Positions 40,914 through 50,900 of a stretch of 64,000 nucleotides of DNA are shown here, piece by piece. Each line of letters starts with the position of its first letter. The stretch's first letter is position 1. The position numbers and the translations under genes were made by a program. The DNA is taken from positions 1 to 64,000 of the forward strand of contig SMOI01000179.1 in the NCBI GenBank assembly GCA_008000375.1, in the 5' to 3' direction. The notes beneath the pieces are model-generated. The model ran no database searches. It was not told the origin of the DNA and saw only the letters and a program-made list of their open reading frames with translations. The stretch comes from Poteriospumella lacustris (taxonomy: Eukaryota; Sar; Chrysophyceae; Chromulinales; Dinobryaceae).

Positions 40914-41000
<87 letters not shown>
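40914..41000. repeat. GAC triplet array upstream of the gene starting at 40766
   Basis: About 28 uninterrupted GAC/ACG units, about twice the length of the mirror array at 2869-2907. It sits about 150 bp upstream of the start codon, with the conserved CTTCTTCTCCC and CTCTTTGTGCTTACC elements between. Confidence 0.95.
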
Positions 41001-41059
41001 ATGCTCAGCAGCGACATAGGTACCGCGTTGGTCCCTATCTGTGTTTACAAGAGATTCCT

Positions 41060-41679
41060 ATACGATACGTTTGCTGCTAAGAACACGTCGCCAACGCATA
41101 CACACACACGGACCTACGGAACGATACGGTATGCTGCAGCTTCTACAGCACTACACTACTACGGCATACTACGGTAACACGACAGTGTCACTTCCAAACC
41201 CACCAACAGCACATCCACCGGCAACAAACAAAGACAACCACCACCACAACCACAACCACTACAACCACAACGAATCCACATGAAATACACTCACCGAATG
41301 ACCTCCGATAACAACGCTACTACGCTTGGCGTGTACACACGCGGACCCTCCCCCCAACGATACAACGAACCTCCTCTCCTCCCTCTTTGGCTATCCCTCG
41401 CCCGCCGCTCGCCATCGCCCCTCCCTCCCCAGTCACTGATTGCCTCATGGATTAGGTCCAGCCATGTTTGTCACACGACTCACCCCCCTCCCCGTCTTCG
41501 ATGGAACTATAGATGGTGAGTGCAAAATGGCGATCGGTAGTTCACACACCAGACTGATACCAGTTGGTCGAAGAAGCGAGTGCGCATTGGCAGCATTTGC
41601 CATGCGTTTCTTCGGTTAACACCGCGTTTTTTGCATATTTGCCACAAGGTTCTCAACCTGCGAACAAACGAACAAACAC
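41060..41679 (-). pseudogene. Mirror of 2150-2780, with decayed DUF285 head
   Basis: 41060-41480 matches the left block in inverse and holds no gene (CA-rich CAACCACCACCACAACC run). On minus, 41620-41480 is the degraded head (FFDQL, VSVWCVNY). It follows the stop codon of the gene ending at 41680, as on the left arm. Confidence 0.6.
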
Positions 41680-43584
41680 CTAATACATCTCCGCTGCACT
41701 CGAAACCAATTCCGCACTCCACGTCCACAACGACCCACTGATCCCGGACTCTCGCACTACACCTCTACACGTCCTCAACGCCCCCACATCCCACTCGGAC
41801 AACGACCGGTTGAACGACACTGCTCTGTGAAACATCCCATCCATCGCTCTCACTTGCGACACATCCCACTCGGACAACGCCTGGTTGAAAGATATTGCTC
41901 CATCGAACATTCTACTCATGTTCCGCACACGACCCATTGACCAACCCGACACGTCCTGGTTAAACATCTCCGCTCCACTGAACATACCCCGCATATCCAT
42001 TACCGACGACACGTCCCAGCTGCCTAACAGCTGATTGAACTTTGCACATCCCAAGAACATCTCGCTCATGTCTTCAACACTCCCCACCGACCAGTCACCA
42101 ATCGCCTGGTTGAACTGCTCACAGCCAAAGAACATCCGTCGCATACAACGCACATTGGGCACATCCCAATGGTCGAGTGGCTGATTGAATCGCGAACAGC
42201 CCGCGAACATCTCCCGCATTGATCGCACGTTGCTCACATCCCATCGAGATAGGTCTTCGTTGAAGTATCGCTTGCCATTGAACAGTCGATCCATGTTCGT
42301 CACCTGCCTCACATCCCAGAGTTCGATCAACCCGAATCGCTCATAGACGCTTCGCTGGGTACTCGTGACACACCATGAAGAAACTGCCCTACGAACGGTA
42401 CTGTCGGTGAGTGGTTGCCACAACATGTGTCGTATCTCGCGGCAGATATCGAGAGGCAATATATCCTTCAGATGGGGTACCAATAGGGACAAAGGGGCCT
42501 CAAACCAGTCGACATTATTCATGTCGGCGTCCTGTGGCCCAGGAGACGAAGAAGATAAAGCAGAGCTTTGCGATGCCAACGACAAACGAGTAGACGCTAC
42601 CATGGGGACCACACGTTCCAAACCCACACTCAGACTACGAGATATAGGTCTAGTAACAGTATCTACTCGCCATCTACAAACAAAATCAAACAAATACTGC
42701 ATTGGCGATCCACCAGCAAACATATCTGACAGGTTTGTTACTTACGATGCATTCCACTTGTTTGACGGCTGGTTTAACGACTCTGCAAATATGAACATAT
42801 GTGACATGTTTGTCACTTGCGATACATCCCACTTGTTCAACGGCTGGTTGAATGACGATGCATATTTGAACATAGATGACATGTTTGTCACCCGTGATAC
42901 ATCCCAGTCGTTCAATGGCTGATTGAATGACGAAGCACTAGCAAACATATACGGTATGTTTGTCACTTGCGATACATTCCAGTCGTTCAATGGCTGATCG
43001 AATGACGATGCATAGTTAAACATAAATGACATATCCGTCACTTGCGACACATTCCACTTGTTCAACAACTGATTGAATGACGATGCATAATTGAACATAT
43101 ACGGCATATCTGTCACCTGCGATACATTCCACATGTTCAATTGCTGATTGAATGACGATGCACTAGCAAACATATACGACATGTTTGTCACTTGCGATAC
43201 AGTCCACTTGTTCACTGGCTGATTGAACGACGTTGCATGATCAAACATACGTGACATATCCTTCACTTGCGATACATTCCAGTCGTCCAATTGCTGATTG
43301 AATGACTCTGCACCATAAAACATACGTGACATGCCCGTCACGTGGCTCACATTCCATCGACTGATGTCGTCGTTAAAATTCTTTTGCCCTTCAAACAAAC
43401 GCGACATATCCGTCACACCACTGACATCCCAGGCTTCGATTGAGCGATAAACCGCAAGAGCTTGGTGACGGTCGGCACACCACAACGCTACCGCTCCTTT
43501 AATTGTGGCATCTGTGAGTTGGGGGTAGTAAGGGTGGTCGTCTGGAATATGCGTGGTGGAGGAAGCTGAAGCGGGCGAATCCAT
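41680..43584 (-). CDS. Two-module DUF285/BspA-like repeat protein (type I), one intron
   Basis: Mirror of 231-2138. Exons 43584-42746 and 42673-41680 give 610 aa. ATG 43584 (MDSPASASSTTH) follows CACCATTAA. Head 1 (LTDATIKGAVALWC, YRSIEAWDV) and nine repeats, then the intron, the linker (WRVDTVTRPISRS), head 2 (DWFEAPLSLLVPHL, ERFGLIELWDV), seven repeats and the tail (TCRGVVRESGI, SLWTWSAEL). The in-frame TAA inside the intron is present here too. Divergence from the left copy is spread over the whole protein, unlike the perfect identity of the central palindrome genes. Confidence 0.8.
42674..42745 (-). other. Predicted 72-bp intron (mirror copy)
   Basis: Donor GTAAGTAACA and acceptor TTTTGTTTGTAG as in 1067-1138. 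The internal part differs (TTTGCTGGTGGATCGCC against TTTGATGGTACATCGCC) while both ends are unchanged, which favours real splicing. Confidence 0.7.
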
Positions 43585-43753
43585 TTAATGGTGGTGGGTG
43601 TTAAATCAATAGCTTTCGATGCAAAGGCATATATCAGGCATATATATAAATTGTGGCGAAGAATGCCGTATCAGGCTCTTTGTGCGTATTATACCAAAAT
43701 GTGGGATACCTGTGACAGATGAGACAAATCTTCTCCCAAAAAAATACGATGAC

Positions 43754-43778
43754 ACGACGACGGCGACGACGACGACGA

Positions 43779-43872
<94 letters not shown>

Positions 43873-43882
43873 NNNNNNNNNN

Positions 43883-43952
<70 letters not shown>
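43754..43952. repeat. Long GAC triplet array with assembly gap
   Basis: GAC/CGA units on both sides of ten N at 43873-43882, with a few GGC interruptions on the left. The true length is unknown. It mirrors the array at position 1 and lies about 170 bp upstream of the start at 43584. The long apparent frames through it are artefacts of the repeat. Confidence 0.95.
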
Positions 43953-44032
43953 CAAAAAGTGGACCACAGTCGGCCAGACGTACTTCATAAACCATGCGTC
44001 TCAAATCCACCAAGTCAAAAGCCTAAAGTTTA

Positions 44033-44440
44033 ATGCTCTTCTGGTCAGCCCTATTCACTATTCCGTTACGCTGCTGTCGCTCCATGCAAACGAGTTTACC
44101 GGTTGCATGTCATCGTCCGCGGGCAACCGAATCGATTGTATTCGAGTCATCTGGTGACAGAAATGACCTCATCTTCCATTGTGAACCTGATCCACCGCGA
44201 GAAGGCAACGGGTGTGTGGCAAATGGATGGAACTAAAGACATGAAACATGAAAACAGCAACGTCCCTCGATACAACGTCCCTCGACACAACGTCCCTCGA
44301 TAGAGCCGAAGGTCAAGGCGTTTCGCAAATCAGCAGTGGTCAACTGCTCCACACACGACGTACCGTCAACAGTGTCCTACAAGTAAGTTGTATGTACAGT
44401 GTGACCATGGCTGGAGTTGATCGACACGTCAAACGTTAGC
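44033..44440 (+). repeat. R1 block, copy 4, with small conserved ORF
   Basis: Begins with CTATTCACTATTCCGTTACG, as in copy 3, and continues to the GTTGATCGACACGTCAAACG end. Three units of the 15-bp tandem lie at about 44262-44303. The small frame 44248-44439 (MKTATSLDTTSLDTTSLDR) has 63 codons, the same length as copy 1. This block opens the direct repeat of 32.7-39.6 kb. Confidence 0.65.
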
Positions 44441-45347
44441 TTTCCCTCTACTATCTGGGATATATGGCAATCGGCGATGCATACGAAGCTCGCATGCACA
44501 AGTGGCCGACGCAGAGTTACAAATTGCATTTATGATGGCAAGGTACGATTCCTCGGTCAGCAGTATAGGCTCCAGGTCACAGTGAAAGTCTTCCACTGAG
44601 CTCACCAACAAGATACCTGGCCCAATTTCGCAGTCACCGATCGCTCGGTGGAACGGGTTCCACCAGTGAACATGTCGATGCGTTGTTTACATGCCATGAA
44701 GACACAATCTGCGTTGCCGTTGCTTCGGTAACGAAACAGGCGATCCATGCCCCGTTCCCGTGGCTCACATCATATTTGCTCACAACAATCCAAAACGGTG
44801 TACATCTATTGGTTGCTGTGTAGCCGTGTCACACCCAGACATGAGCGGCACTCGCCACGGTACTGTCGGTCCAGGGTACCCCACAACATCTGTCGTAAGT
44901 CTTCACTGATATCAAGTGACAGGCACCATATACAGCTCACCATGTCGTCAATGATAAGCGAAATCAACCACGTGACCAATGCCTGGTTAAACGAGGATGC
45001 TGTTCGCGAACTACAAAGGTCCTTGTCGTCCCACACAATACGACCCACTTCTTCAAGGATGGATTGAACGACGAAGCGCCACGTCCCTACCGGCTGGGTG
45101 AACGAGACCATCAAGATGACATACATGCCATCCATATGGCGAATACCTCATTCACTAATTGCCTCGTTGAAATGCTGATGATCTCGAATCAGTCGAGGTA
45201 TGTTTGTCACGGACTCACACCCCAGTCTTCGATGGAACCAGAGGCGGCAAGTGCTCGAATCGAGCGAGATCGGTCCAGAGCACCAGACTGATAACGCTTC
45301 TCGATGACGACGTCATCGTCGTCGTCATTCGGGAACGATGCAGTCTT
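44441..45347 (-). pseudogene. Decayed DUF285 fragments
   Basis: Parallel to 33330-34227: CACTGAGCTCACCAACAAGA, CACCGATCGCTCGGTGGAAC, GTTTAACGAGGATGCTGTTC and GTCTTCGATGGAACCAGAG occur in the same order. Remnants read as DUF285 only in pieces. A GATGACGACGTCATCGTCGT near-palindrome lies at 45304 and recurs at 51606. Confidence 0.6.
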
Positions 45348-47348
45348 TCAAGTCATGGTAAGATCTACTTCGCTATTCGCTGAGGCACTCGATAAGGTCT
45401 TTTTCTCCCATTCATGTTCACCTCTCCAAAACATCATCAAAGGGTCGACAAAGTCCTCTGCAGCACTCACAACCAATTCCAAATCCCACGTCAACAACGA
45501 CCCTGTGAACCCTGACCCTCGCACTATTCCTCTACATGTCACCAGCTCTGCAACATTCCACTCGGACAACGATTGGTCGAACGACACTGCTCTATGAAAC
45601 ATACCGTCCATGGCTCGAACTTGTGACACGTCCCATCTCGATAGCGACTGGTTGAACGACACTGCCCAATGAAACATACCACTCATGTTTCGCACACGCC
45701 CAACCGACCATCCCGACACGTCCTGGTTGAACATCTCCGCCCCTCTGAACATACCCCGCATATCCACCACCAACGACACGTCCCAATTACCCAACGACTG
45801 ATTGAACGCTTTACAGTCTGAGAACATCTCGCTCATGTCTTCAACACGTCCAACCGACCAGTCACCAATCGCCTGGTTGAACCGTTCACAACCATCAAAC
45901 ATCCGTCGCATAGAGCGGACATTAGACACATCCCAACGGTCGAGTGGCTGATTGAACACTTCACAGCCAACGAACATCCCTCGCATATCGGTCACTGGGC
46001 TCACATTCCAGGCACTGATCGCGCTGTTGAATATCTTTGAAAAGGCAAACATCTCTGCCATCGATCGCACGTTGCTCACATCCCATCGAGATAGGTCTTC
46101 GTTGAAGTTTGTCATCTCATGGAACAGTCGATCCATGTTCGTCACCTGGCTCACATCCCAATGCTCGATCAACCCGAATCGCCCACAAGCTTCTCGTTGG
46201 ATATACTTGTCGCACCATTGACGAGCTGCCTCATGAATAGTACTGTCGGTGAGCGGTTGCCACAGCATGTGCCGTATCTCGCGGCAGAGATCGAGCGGCA
46301 AGCGGTCGTACAGATGGCGTAACAAGCGTGACAACGAAACCTCAAACCAATCGACATTATTCATGGCGGCGTTCAGAGGCGCCGAACCTTGCATCACAGG
46401 GAACACAGTAACCGATGCCCTGGGAGTCACATCACCAACCATGAATGACATGCTCGCTATGCCCCAGTTGCCCAACGGCTGATTGAATGACGATGCATCA
46501 TCAAGCATAGATGACATGTCCGTCACGTGCGATACATTCCAGTTACTCAACGGCTGATTGAATGACGATGCACCTTCAAACATAGATGACATATTAGTCA
46601 CTTGCGATACATTCCAGTTACCCAATGGCTGATTGAATTCCTTTGCATAACTGAACATGTTAGACATATTTGAAACGATCTTTGTGTCCCATTTATTCAC
46701 TGACTGATTGAAACGGATTGCAGCACAAAGCATAGACGCCATGTTCGTCACTCGCGATACATTCCATTCGCCCAATGGCTGATTGAATGCACGCGTGCCA
46801 TGGAACATAAACGACATGTTCGTCGCCGACGATACATCCCAGTTGGCCAGCGGTTGATTGAATGACGGGATGTTAAAAAACATGTACGACATGTTCGTCA
46901 CTCGCGATACGTTCCAGTTGTTCAACGGCTGATTGAATGCCCCGATGCGACGAAACATAGACGACATGTCCGTCACCGAAGATACGTTCCAGTTGTCCAA
47001 CGGCTGATTGAACGACGTTGCACGATGAAACATGGATGACATGTTTGTCACTTGTGATACGTTCCAGTTATCCAATGGCTGATTGAAGGACAGTGCCTCA
47101 CAGAACATATCTGACATATCTGTCACGTGGCTCACATTCCATCGACTAATGTCGTCGTTGAAATTCCTTTGCCCTTCAAACAAACGCGACATATTCGTCA
47201 CACCACTGACATCCCAGACTTCGATTGGACCATGGACCACAAGTGCTTGCTGACGGTCGATAATCCATAACGCCACTGCTCCTTGAATCGTGGCATCTGT
47301 GAGTTGGGGGTAAGGCTCTGCATCTGATTTGATCGCGAGATCAGACAT
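45348..47348 (-). CDS. Two-module DUF285/BspA-like repeat protein (type I), 666 aa
   Basis: ATG 47348 (MSDLAIKSDAEPYP). Head 1 (LTDATIQGAVALWI, again lacking the WC cysteine) and about eleven repeats, including the odd SVNKWDTKIVSNMSNMF unit shared with 11481-13475. The linker is VGDVTPRASVTVFPV. Head 2 (DWFEVSLSRLLRHL, GRFGLIEHWDV) is followed by about eight repeats and a tail extended by FVDPLMMFWRGEHEWEKK and more. It is the direct-repeat counterpart of 34228-35982 but is closer to 11481-13475 in repeat content, so the three copies have exchanged or lost units. Confidence 0.88.
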   Translation of the reverse strand: MSDLAIKSDAEPYPQLTDATIQGAVALWIIDRQQALVVHGPIEVWDVSGVTNMSRLFEGQRNFNDDISRWNVSHVTDMSDMFCEALSFNQPLDNWNVSQVTNMSSMFHRATSFNQPLDNWNVSSVTDMSSMFRRIGAFNQPLNNWNVSRVTNMSYMFFNIPSFNQPLANWDVSSATNMSFMFHGTRAFNQPLGEWNVSRVTNMASMLCAAIRFNQSVNKWDTKIVSNMSNMFSYAKEFNQPLGNWNVSQVTNMSSMFEGASSFNQPLSNWNVSHVTDMSSMLDDASSFNQPLGNWGIASMSFMVGDVTPRASVTVFPVMQGSAPLNAAMNNVDWFEVSLSRLLRHLYDRLPLDLCREIRHMLWQPLTDSTIHEAARQWCDKYIQREACGRFGLIEHWDVSQVTNMDRLFHEMTNFNEDLSRWDVSNVRSMAEMFAFSKIFNSAISAWNVSPVTDMRGMFVGCEVFNQPLDRWDVSNVRSMRRMFDGCERFNQAIGDWSVGRVEDMSEMFSDCKAFNQSLGNWDVSLVVDMRGMFRGAEMFNQDVSGWSVGRVRNMSGMFHWAVSFNQSLSRWDVSQVRAMDGMFHRAVSFDQSLSEWNVAELVTCRGIVRGSGFTGSLLTWDLELVVSAAEDFVDPLMMFWRGEHEWEKKTLSSASANSEVDLTMT

Positions 47349-47639
47349 CTTCTTGTTTCGTTTTGATTATGTGTGTGTGTGTGTTGTGTGAGGAAATCTA
47401 TCGAGGTTACATATATGGTTTTCGAAGAGAGCTATGGTTTGGTTGGGAAGTGGTCCTCAGTCAGGGCCTCAGACGCAGCGAACACCACGACCTTGCTGTT
47501 TTGGTTGCGGAAACGAAACTCAACGCCATACATGCATACGTCGTACATGTTGTCCGCTAACTATGCCGCCGATGAGCAGATCGAGCTCTTTGTCGTTGGG
47601 GTGTTGCCTCTATGCAAGACTTATCTTTCGTTTGCGTTC
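47349..47639. other. 5' flank of the gene starting at 47348
   Basis: GT-rich run (TGTGTGTGTGTGTTGTGTG) at 47370, as upstream of 35982. No gene. Confidence 0.5.
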
Positions 47640-47820
47640 AATCAGTTAGAGACTAACTTGTAATAACGAACAGTGGCAGGATTGATGTCTCTTTGTGAAA
47701 TAAACACGTACAAAAGCAACAGTGTACGGAGGGAGCCCTTGCTCAATTTTGGACGCGATTTATCAGACAGACGGGCTGGAGCCCGCCCGATAAATCACCG
47801 CCACATACGCAATGGAGTCA
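47640..47820. repeat. R2 block, copy 5 (inverted)
   Basis: CAATCAGTTAGAGACTAAC, GATGTCTCTTTGTGAAATAA and GGGAGCCCTTGCTCAATTTT; close to copy 3 but without its deletion after TTTTGGA. Confidence 0.7.
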
Positions 47821-48302
47821 CGTTTATGCAGTCTAAACTAATGTCCATGGACGACGTTCGGTTCACTTCAGCGATGGAAAGGAGAGATGGGAGCGTCTGA
47901 CAGTGTGACATGAACAGCCTCTTCCGTGACGGGCATTGGTTGGGAAGGGGAGTGGGAGGGGGTTAGTCTTCTCCTTCACCATGTGGGGCGGAATCGACTC
48001 ATGTTGTCGTGTAGAGGAGGATCTCTGTCACTTGACTCGCTCTGTATGGTCTTCGGAGACATTGCGGACATCGACTGGACAGCGACTCTTTCAACTGCCA
48101 CTGTTCGAATGGGAACCGTTGGTCACAGAGGAAGTCCCACGCGATACAGACCACGTCTCCAAGGGTTGATGGAACGACGAAGCCCCACGTACATATTTAC
48201 CGGCCAGTTGAAGGAGGATCTCCATCATCAACAGAGATGGATGACACATTGGTCACATGACAAGATCCATTTCGCTGTTCGCTGAGACACTCGATCAGAA
48301 GA
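47821..48302 (-). pseudogene. Decayed DUF285 remnant
   Basis: Close copy of 36421-36886, with the same GACAGCCTCTTCCGTGACGG-type and GTGTAGAGGAGGATCTCTGTC landmarks, part of the direct repeat. Confidence 0.6.
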
Positions 48303-50336
48303 TCACGTGTCAAAGAAGATCATCAAAGGGTCGACAAACCTCTCCGCTGCACTTGTGATCAACTCCGCATCCCACATCAACAACGACCCTCTGAACCCGG
48401 ACCCTCGCACTATACCTCGACACGTCCTCAACGCCCCCACATCCCACTCGGACAACGACTGGTTGAACGATACTGCTCCATGAAACATACCGTCCATGGC
48501 CACCACTCGCGATACATCCCACCTGGACAGCGACTGGTTGAACAACCTCGCACCATACCACATAGCGCTCATGTTTCGCACACGACCCACTGACCAACCC
48601 GACACATCCTGGTTGAACGACACCGCTGCACAGAACATGTACCGCATATTCACCACCGAGGACATATCCCAGTCACCCAACGGCTGATTGAACTCCGAAC
48701 ATCCCAAGAACATCTCGCTCATGTCCTCGACATGTCCCACCGACCAGTCACCAATCGCCTGGTTAAACGCGGAACATCCACCGAACATCTGTCGCATACA
48801 GCGCACATTGGAGATGTCCCAATGGTGGAGTGGCTGATTGAAACTATAACAGCCTGCGAACATCTCCCGCATCGATCGTACGTTACTCACGTCCCATCGA
48901 GGCAGATCTTCGTTGAAGACTTCCTGTGCATAGAACAGTTGATCCATGTTCGTCACCTGGCGCACATCCCAGCGTTCGATCAACCCGAATCGCTCACATG
49001 CGTTTCGATGGGTATCCTTGTTGCACCACAAAGAAACTGCCCCACGAACGGTACTGTCGGTTAGCGGCTGCCACAACATGTGTCGTATCTCGCGGCAAAG
49101 ATCGAGAGGCAAGCGATCGTACAGATGGGGTAGTAATAGGGACAACGAAACCTCAAACCAGTCGACATTATAGATGGCGGCCATCTGAGGCCCAGGAGAC
49201 GACATTGGCGTGGATAGAGCCGACCTTTGCAATGTCGGCGACAAACAAGAAAACGCGTCATCGGGGACACATTCCGAACCCACAGTCGGACTTCGAGATC
49301 CAGATCCAGTAGCAGCACTATCAAGGGAAGATACTCTCGTGGCTCGCCATCTACTAAGCACTGCCAACGCCTGCGGCGCCGACGATGTATTAAACATATA
49401 TGACATGTCCAACACGCTTGAGACATCCCAGTTGTCCAACGATTGATTGAATGACGATGCTCGATTAAACATATATGATATGTCCGTCACTTGCGCAACA
49501 TCCCAGTTGTTCAACGGCTGGTTGAATGACGATGCATCTTTAAACATAGATGACATGTTTGTCACTCCCGAAACATTCCAGCTGTCCAACGGTTGATTGA
49601 ACAATGACGCACCATCAAACATATATGATATGTCAACCAGCCCCGATACATTCCACCTATTCAACGACTGATTGAATGACGATGCACCATCAAACATACG
49701 GGACATGTCGGAGACGCTCGATACATCCCAGTTGTCCAATGGCTGATTGAACACAGATGCATTGCAAAGCATACATGACATGGTTGTCACTTGTGATACA
49801 TTCCAATTGTCCAACGGCTGGTTGAATACTGATGAACGAAAGAACATAAGGGACATGTTTGTTACGTGGGATACATTCCAGCTGTTTAACGGCTGGTTGA
49901 ATGAAGATGCACCATCAAACATAGATGACATCTCCGCCACATGCGATACATCCCAGTTGGCCAACGGCTGATTGAATAAAGATGAACGAAAGAACATAAA
50001 TGACATGTTCGTTACGTGTGATACATTCCAGTTGTTCAATGACTGATTGAATGACGATGTACCATAAAAAATACGTGACATGTTCGTCACGTGACTCACA
50101 TCCCATCGACTGATGTCGTTGTTAAACTTCGCTTGCCCTTCAAACAGTCGCGACATGTTCGTCACCTTGCTGACATCCCAGTCTTCGATTGGACCATAGA
50201 CCGCAAGTGCTTGCTGACGGTCGACACACCACAACGCTACCGCTCCGTGAATTGTGGCATCTGTGAGTTGAGGGTAAGGCTCTGCATCTGCGTTTATCGT
50301 TGGAACAGAAAATGGAACAGAAGCGAGCTCTGACAT
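48303..50336 (-). CDS. Two-module DUF285/BspA-like repeat protein (type I), 677 aa
   Basis: ATG 50336 (MSELASVPFSVPTI) is chosen by likeness to MSDLAS paralogues; the frame is open further upstream to 50429. Head 1 (LTDATIHGAVALWC, YGPIEDWDV) and about twelve repeats, two of them containing an unusual MSFMFFRSSLF / MSLMFFRSSVF wording. The linker is SRWRATRVSSLDS and SRSPTVGSE. Head 2 (DWFEVSLSLLLPHL, ERFGLIERWDV), seven repeats and the tail (TCRGIVRGSGF, FVDPLMIFFDT) follow. It is the direct-repeat counterpart of 36887-38773 and keeps the last repeat that gene has lost. Confidence 0.87.
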   Translation of the reverse strand: MSELASVPFSVPTINADAEPYPQLTDATIHGAVALWCVDRQQALAVYGPIEDWDVSKVTNMSRLFEGQAKFNNDISRWDVSHVTNMSRIFYGTSSFNQSLNNWNVSHVTNMSFMFFRSSLFNQPLANWDVSHVAEMSSMFDGASSFNQPLNSWNVSHVTNMSLMFFRSSVFNQPLDNWNVSQVTTMSCMLCNASVFNQPLDNWDVSSVSDMSRMFDGASSFNQSLNRWNVSGLVDISYMFDGASLFNQPLDSWNVSGVTNMSSMFKDASSFNQPLNNWDVAQVTDISYMFNRASSFNQSLDNWDVSSVLDMSYMFNTSSAPQALAVLSRWRATRVSSLDSAATGSGSRSPTVGSECVPDDAFSCLSPTLQRSALSTPMSSPGPQMAAIYNVDWFEVSLSLLLPHLYDRLPLDLCREIRHMLWQPLTDSTVRGAVSLWCNKDTHRNACERFGLIERWDVRQVTNMDQLFYAQEVFNEDLPRWDVSNVRSMREMFAGCYSFNQPLHHWDISNVRCMRQMFGGCSAFNQAIGDWSVGHVEDMSEMFLGCSEFNQPLGDWDMSSVVNMRYMFCAAVSFNQDVSGWSVGRVRNMSAMWYGARLFNQSLSRWDVSRVVAMDGMFHGAVSFNQSLSEWDVGALRTCRGIVRGSGFRGSLLMWDAELITSAAERFVDPLMIFFDT

Positions 50337-50464
50337 CTCCTGTTTTGTTTTGTGGGGTGTGAGGAAACCTCTTGAGGATACAAAAGAGAAGAGAGCTATT
50401 GGTTTGGAAGTGGTTCTCAGACGCAACAAACCCCACCCACGTTGGGATGTGGGCTGTGGTATCC

Positions 50465-50483
50465 TTCCTTTCTTTCTTTCTTC

Positions 50484-50554
<71 letters not shown>

Positions 50555-50557
50555 TCG
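50465..50557. repeat. TTTC microsatellite
   Basis: About 20 TTTC units with one early interruption (TTCC), beginning 130 bp upstream of the start at 50336; on the coding strand it reads as GAAA. An AAGGAAGGAAGG run follows at 50591. The equivalent place before 38773 has no such array. Confidence 0.95.
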
Positions 50558-50739
50558 TTTTGTTACTTTTTTATGCCTGAATAATGAATGAAGGAAGGAA
50601 GGAAGGCTGCTGAAACGAAACCCAACGTCATAAATGCATACTCTTTCCATAAAGTGTCGCTAAGTATGCCGCCAATGGTGGAGCTCTGTATACAGTCTGT
50701 ACAGACTATAGTGGATGGAGAAGTAGGCTGAAAGTGCAA

Positions 50740-50900
50740 GTGACAACAACAATCGGTTAGAATCTTTCGCTTGTGTCCAATCAGTTAGAAACTAGGTCAA
50801 TGAAGAACAGAGAGGCAAGAGGGATGTCGATTTGTGAAAGAAATAAGAAAAAAGCAGTAGTGTCGGGAGGGAGCCCTTGCTCATTTTGGAAGCGCTGGAG
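50740..50900. repeat. R2 block, copy 6 (inverted)
   Basis: TCCAATCAGTTAGAAACTAG, GATGTCGATTTGTGAAAG and GGGAGCCCTTGCTCATTTTG; closest to copy 4. Confidence 0.62.

Noticed and set aside
43606-44033. Long frames of poly-Arg, poly-Val, poly-Ser or poly-Asp through the GAC arrays at 43.7-43.9 kb and 40.9-41.0 kb
   Set aside because: A triplet array is open in most frames by nature, and the frames cross an N gap. They have no family context and overlap the upstream region of a real gene.
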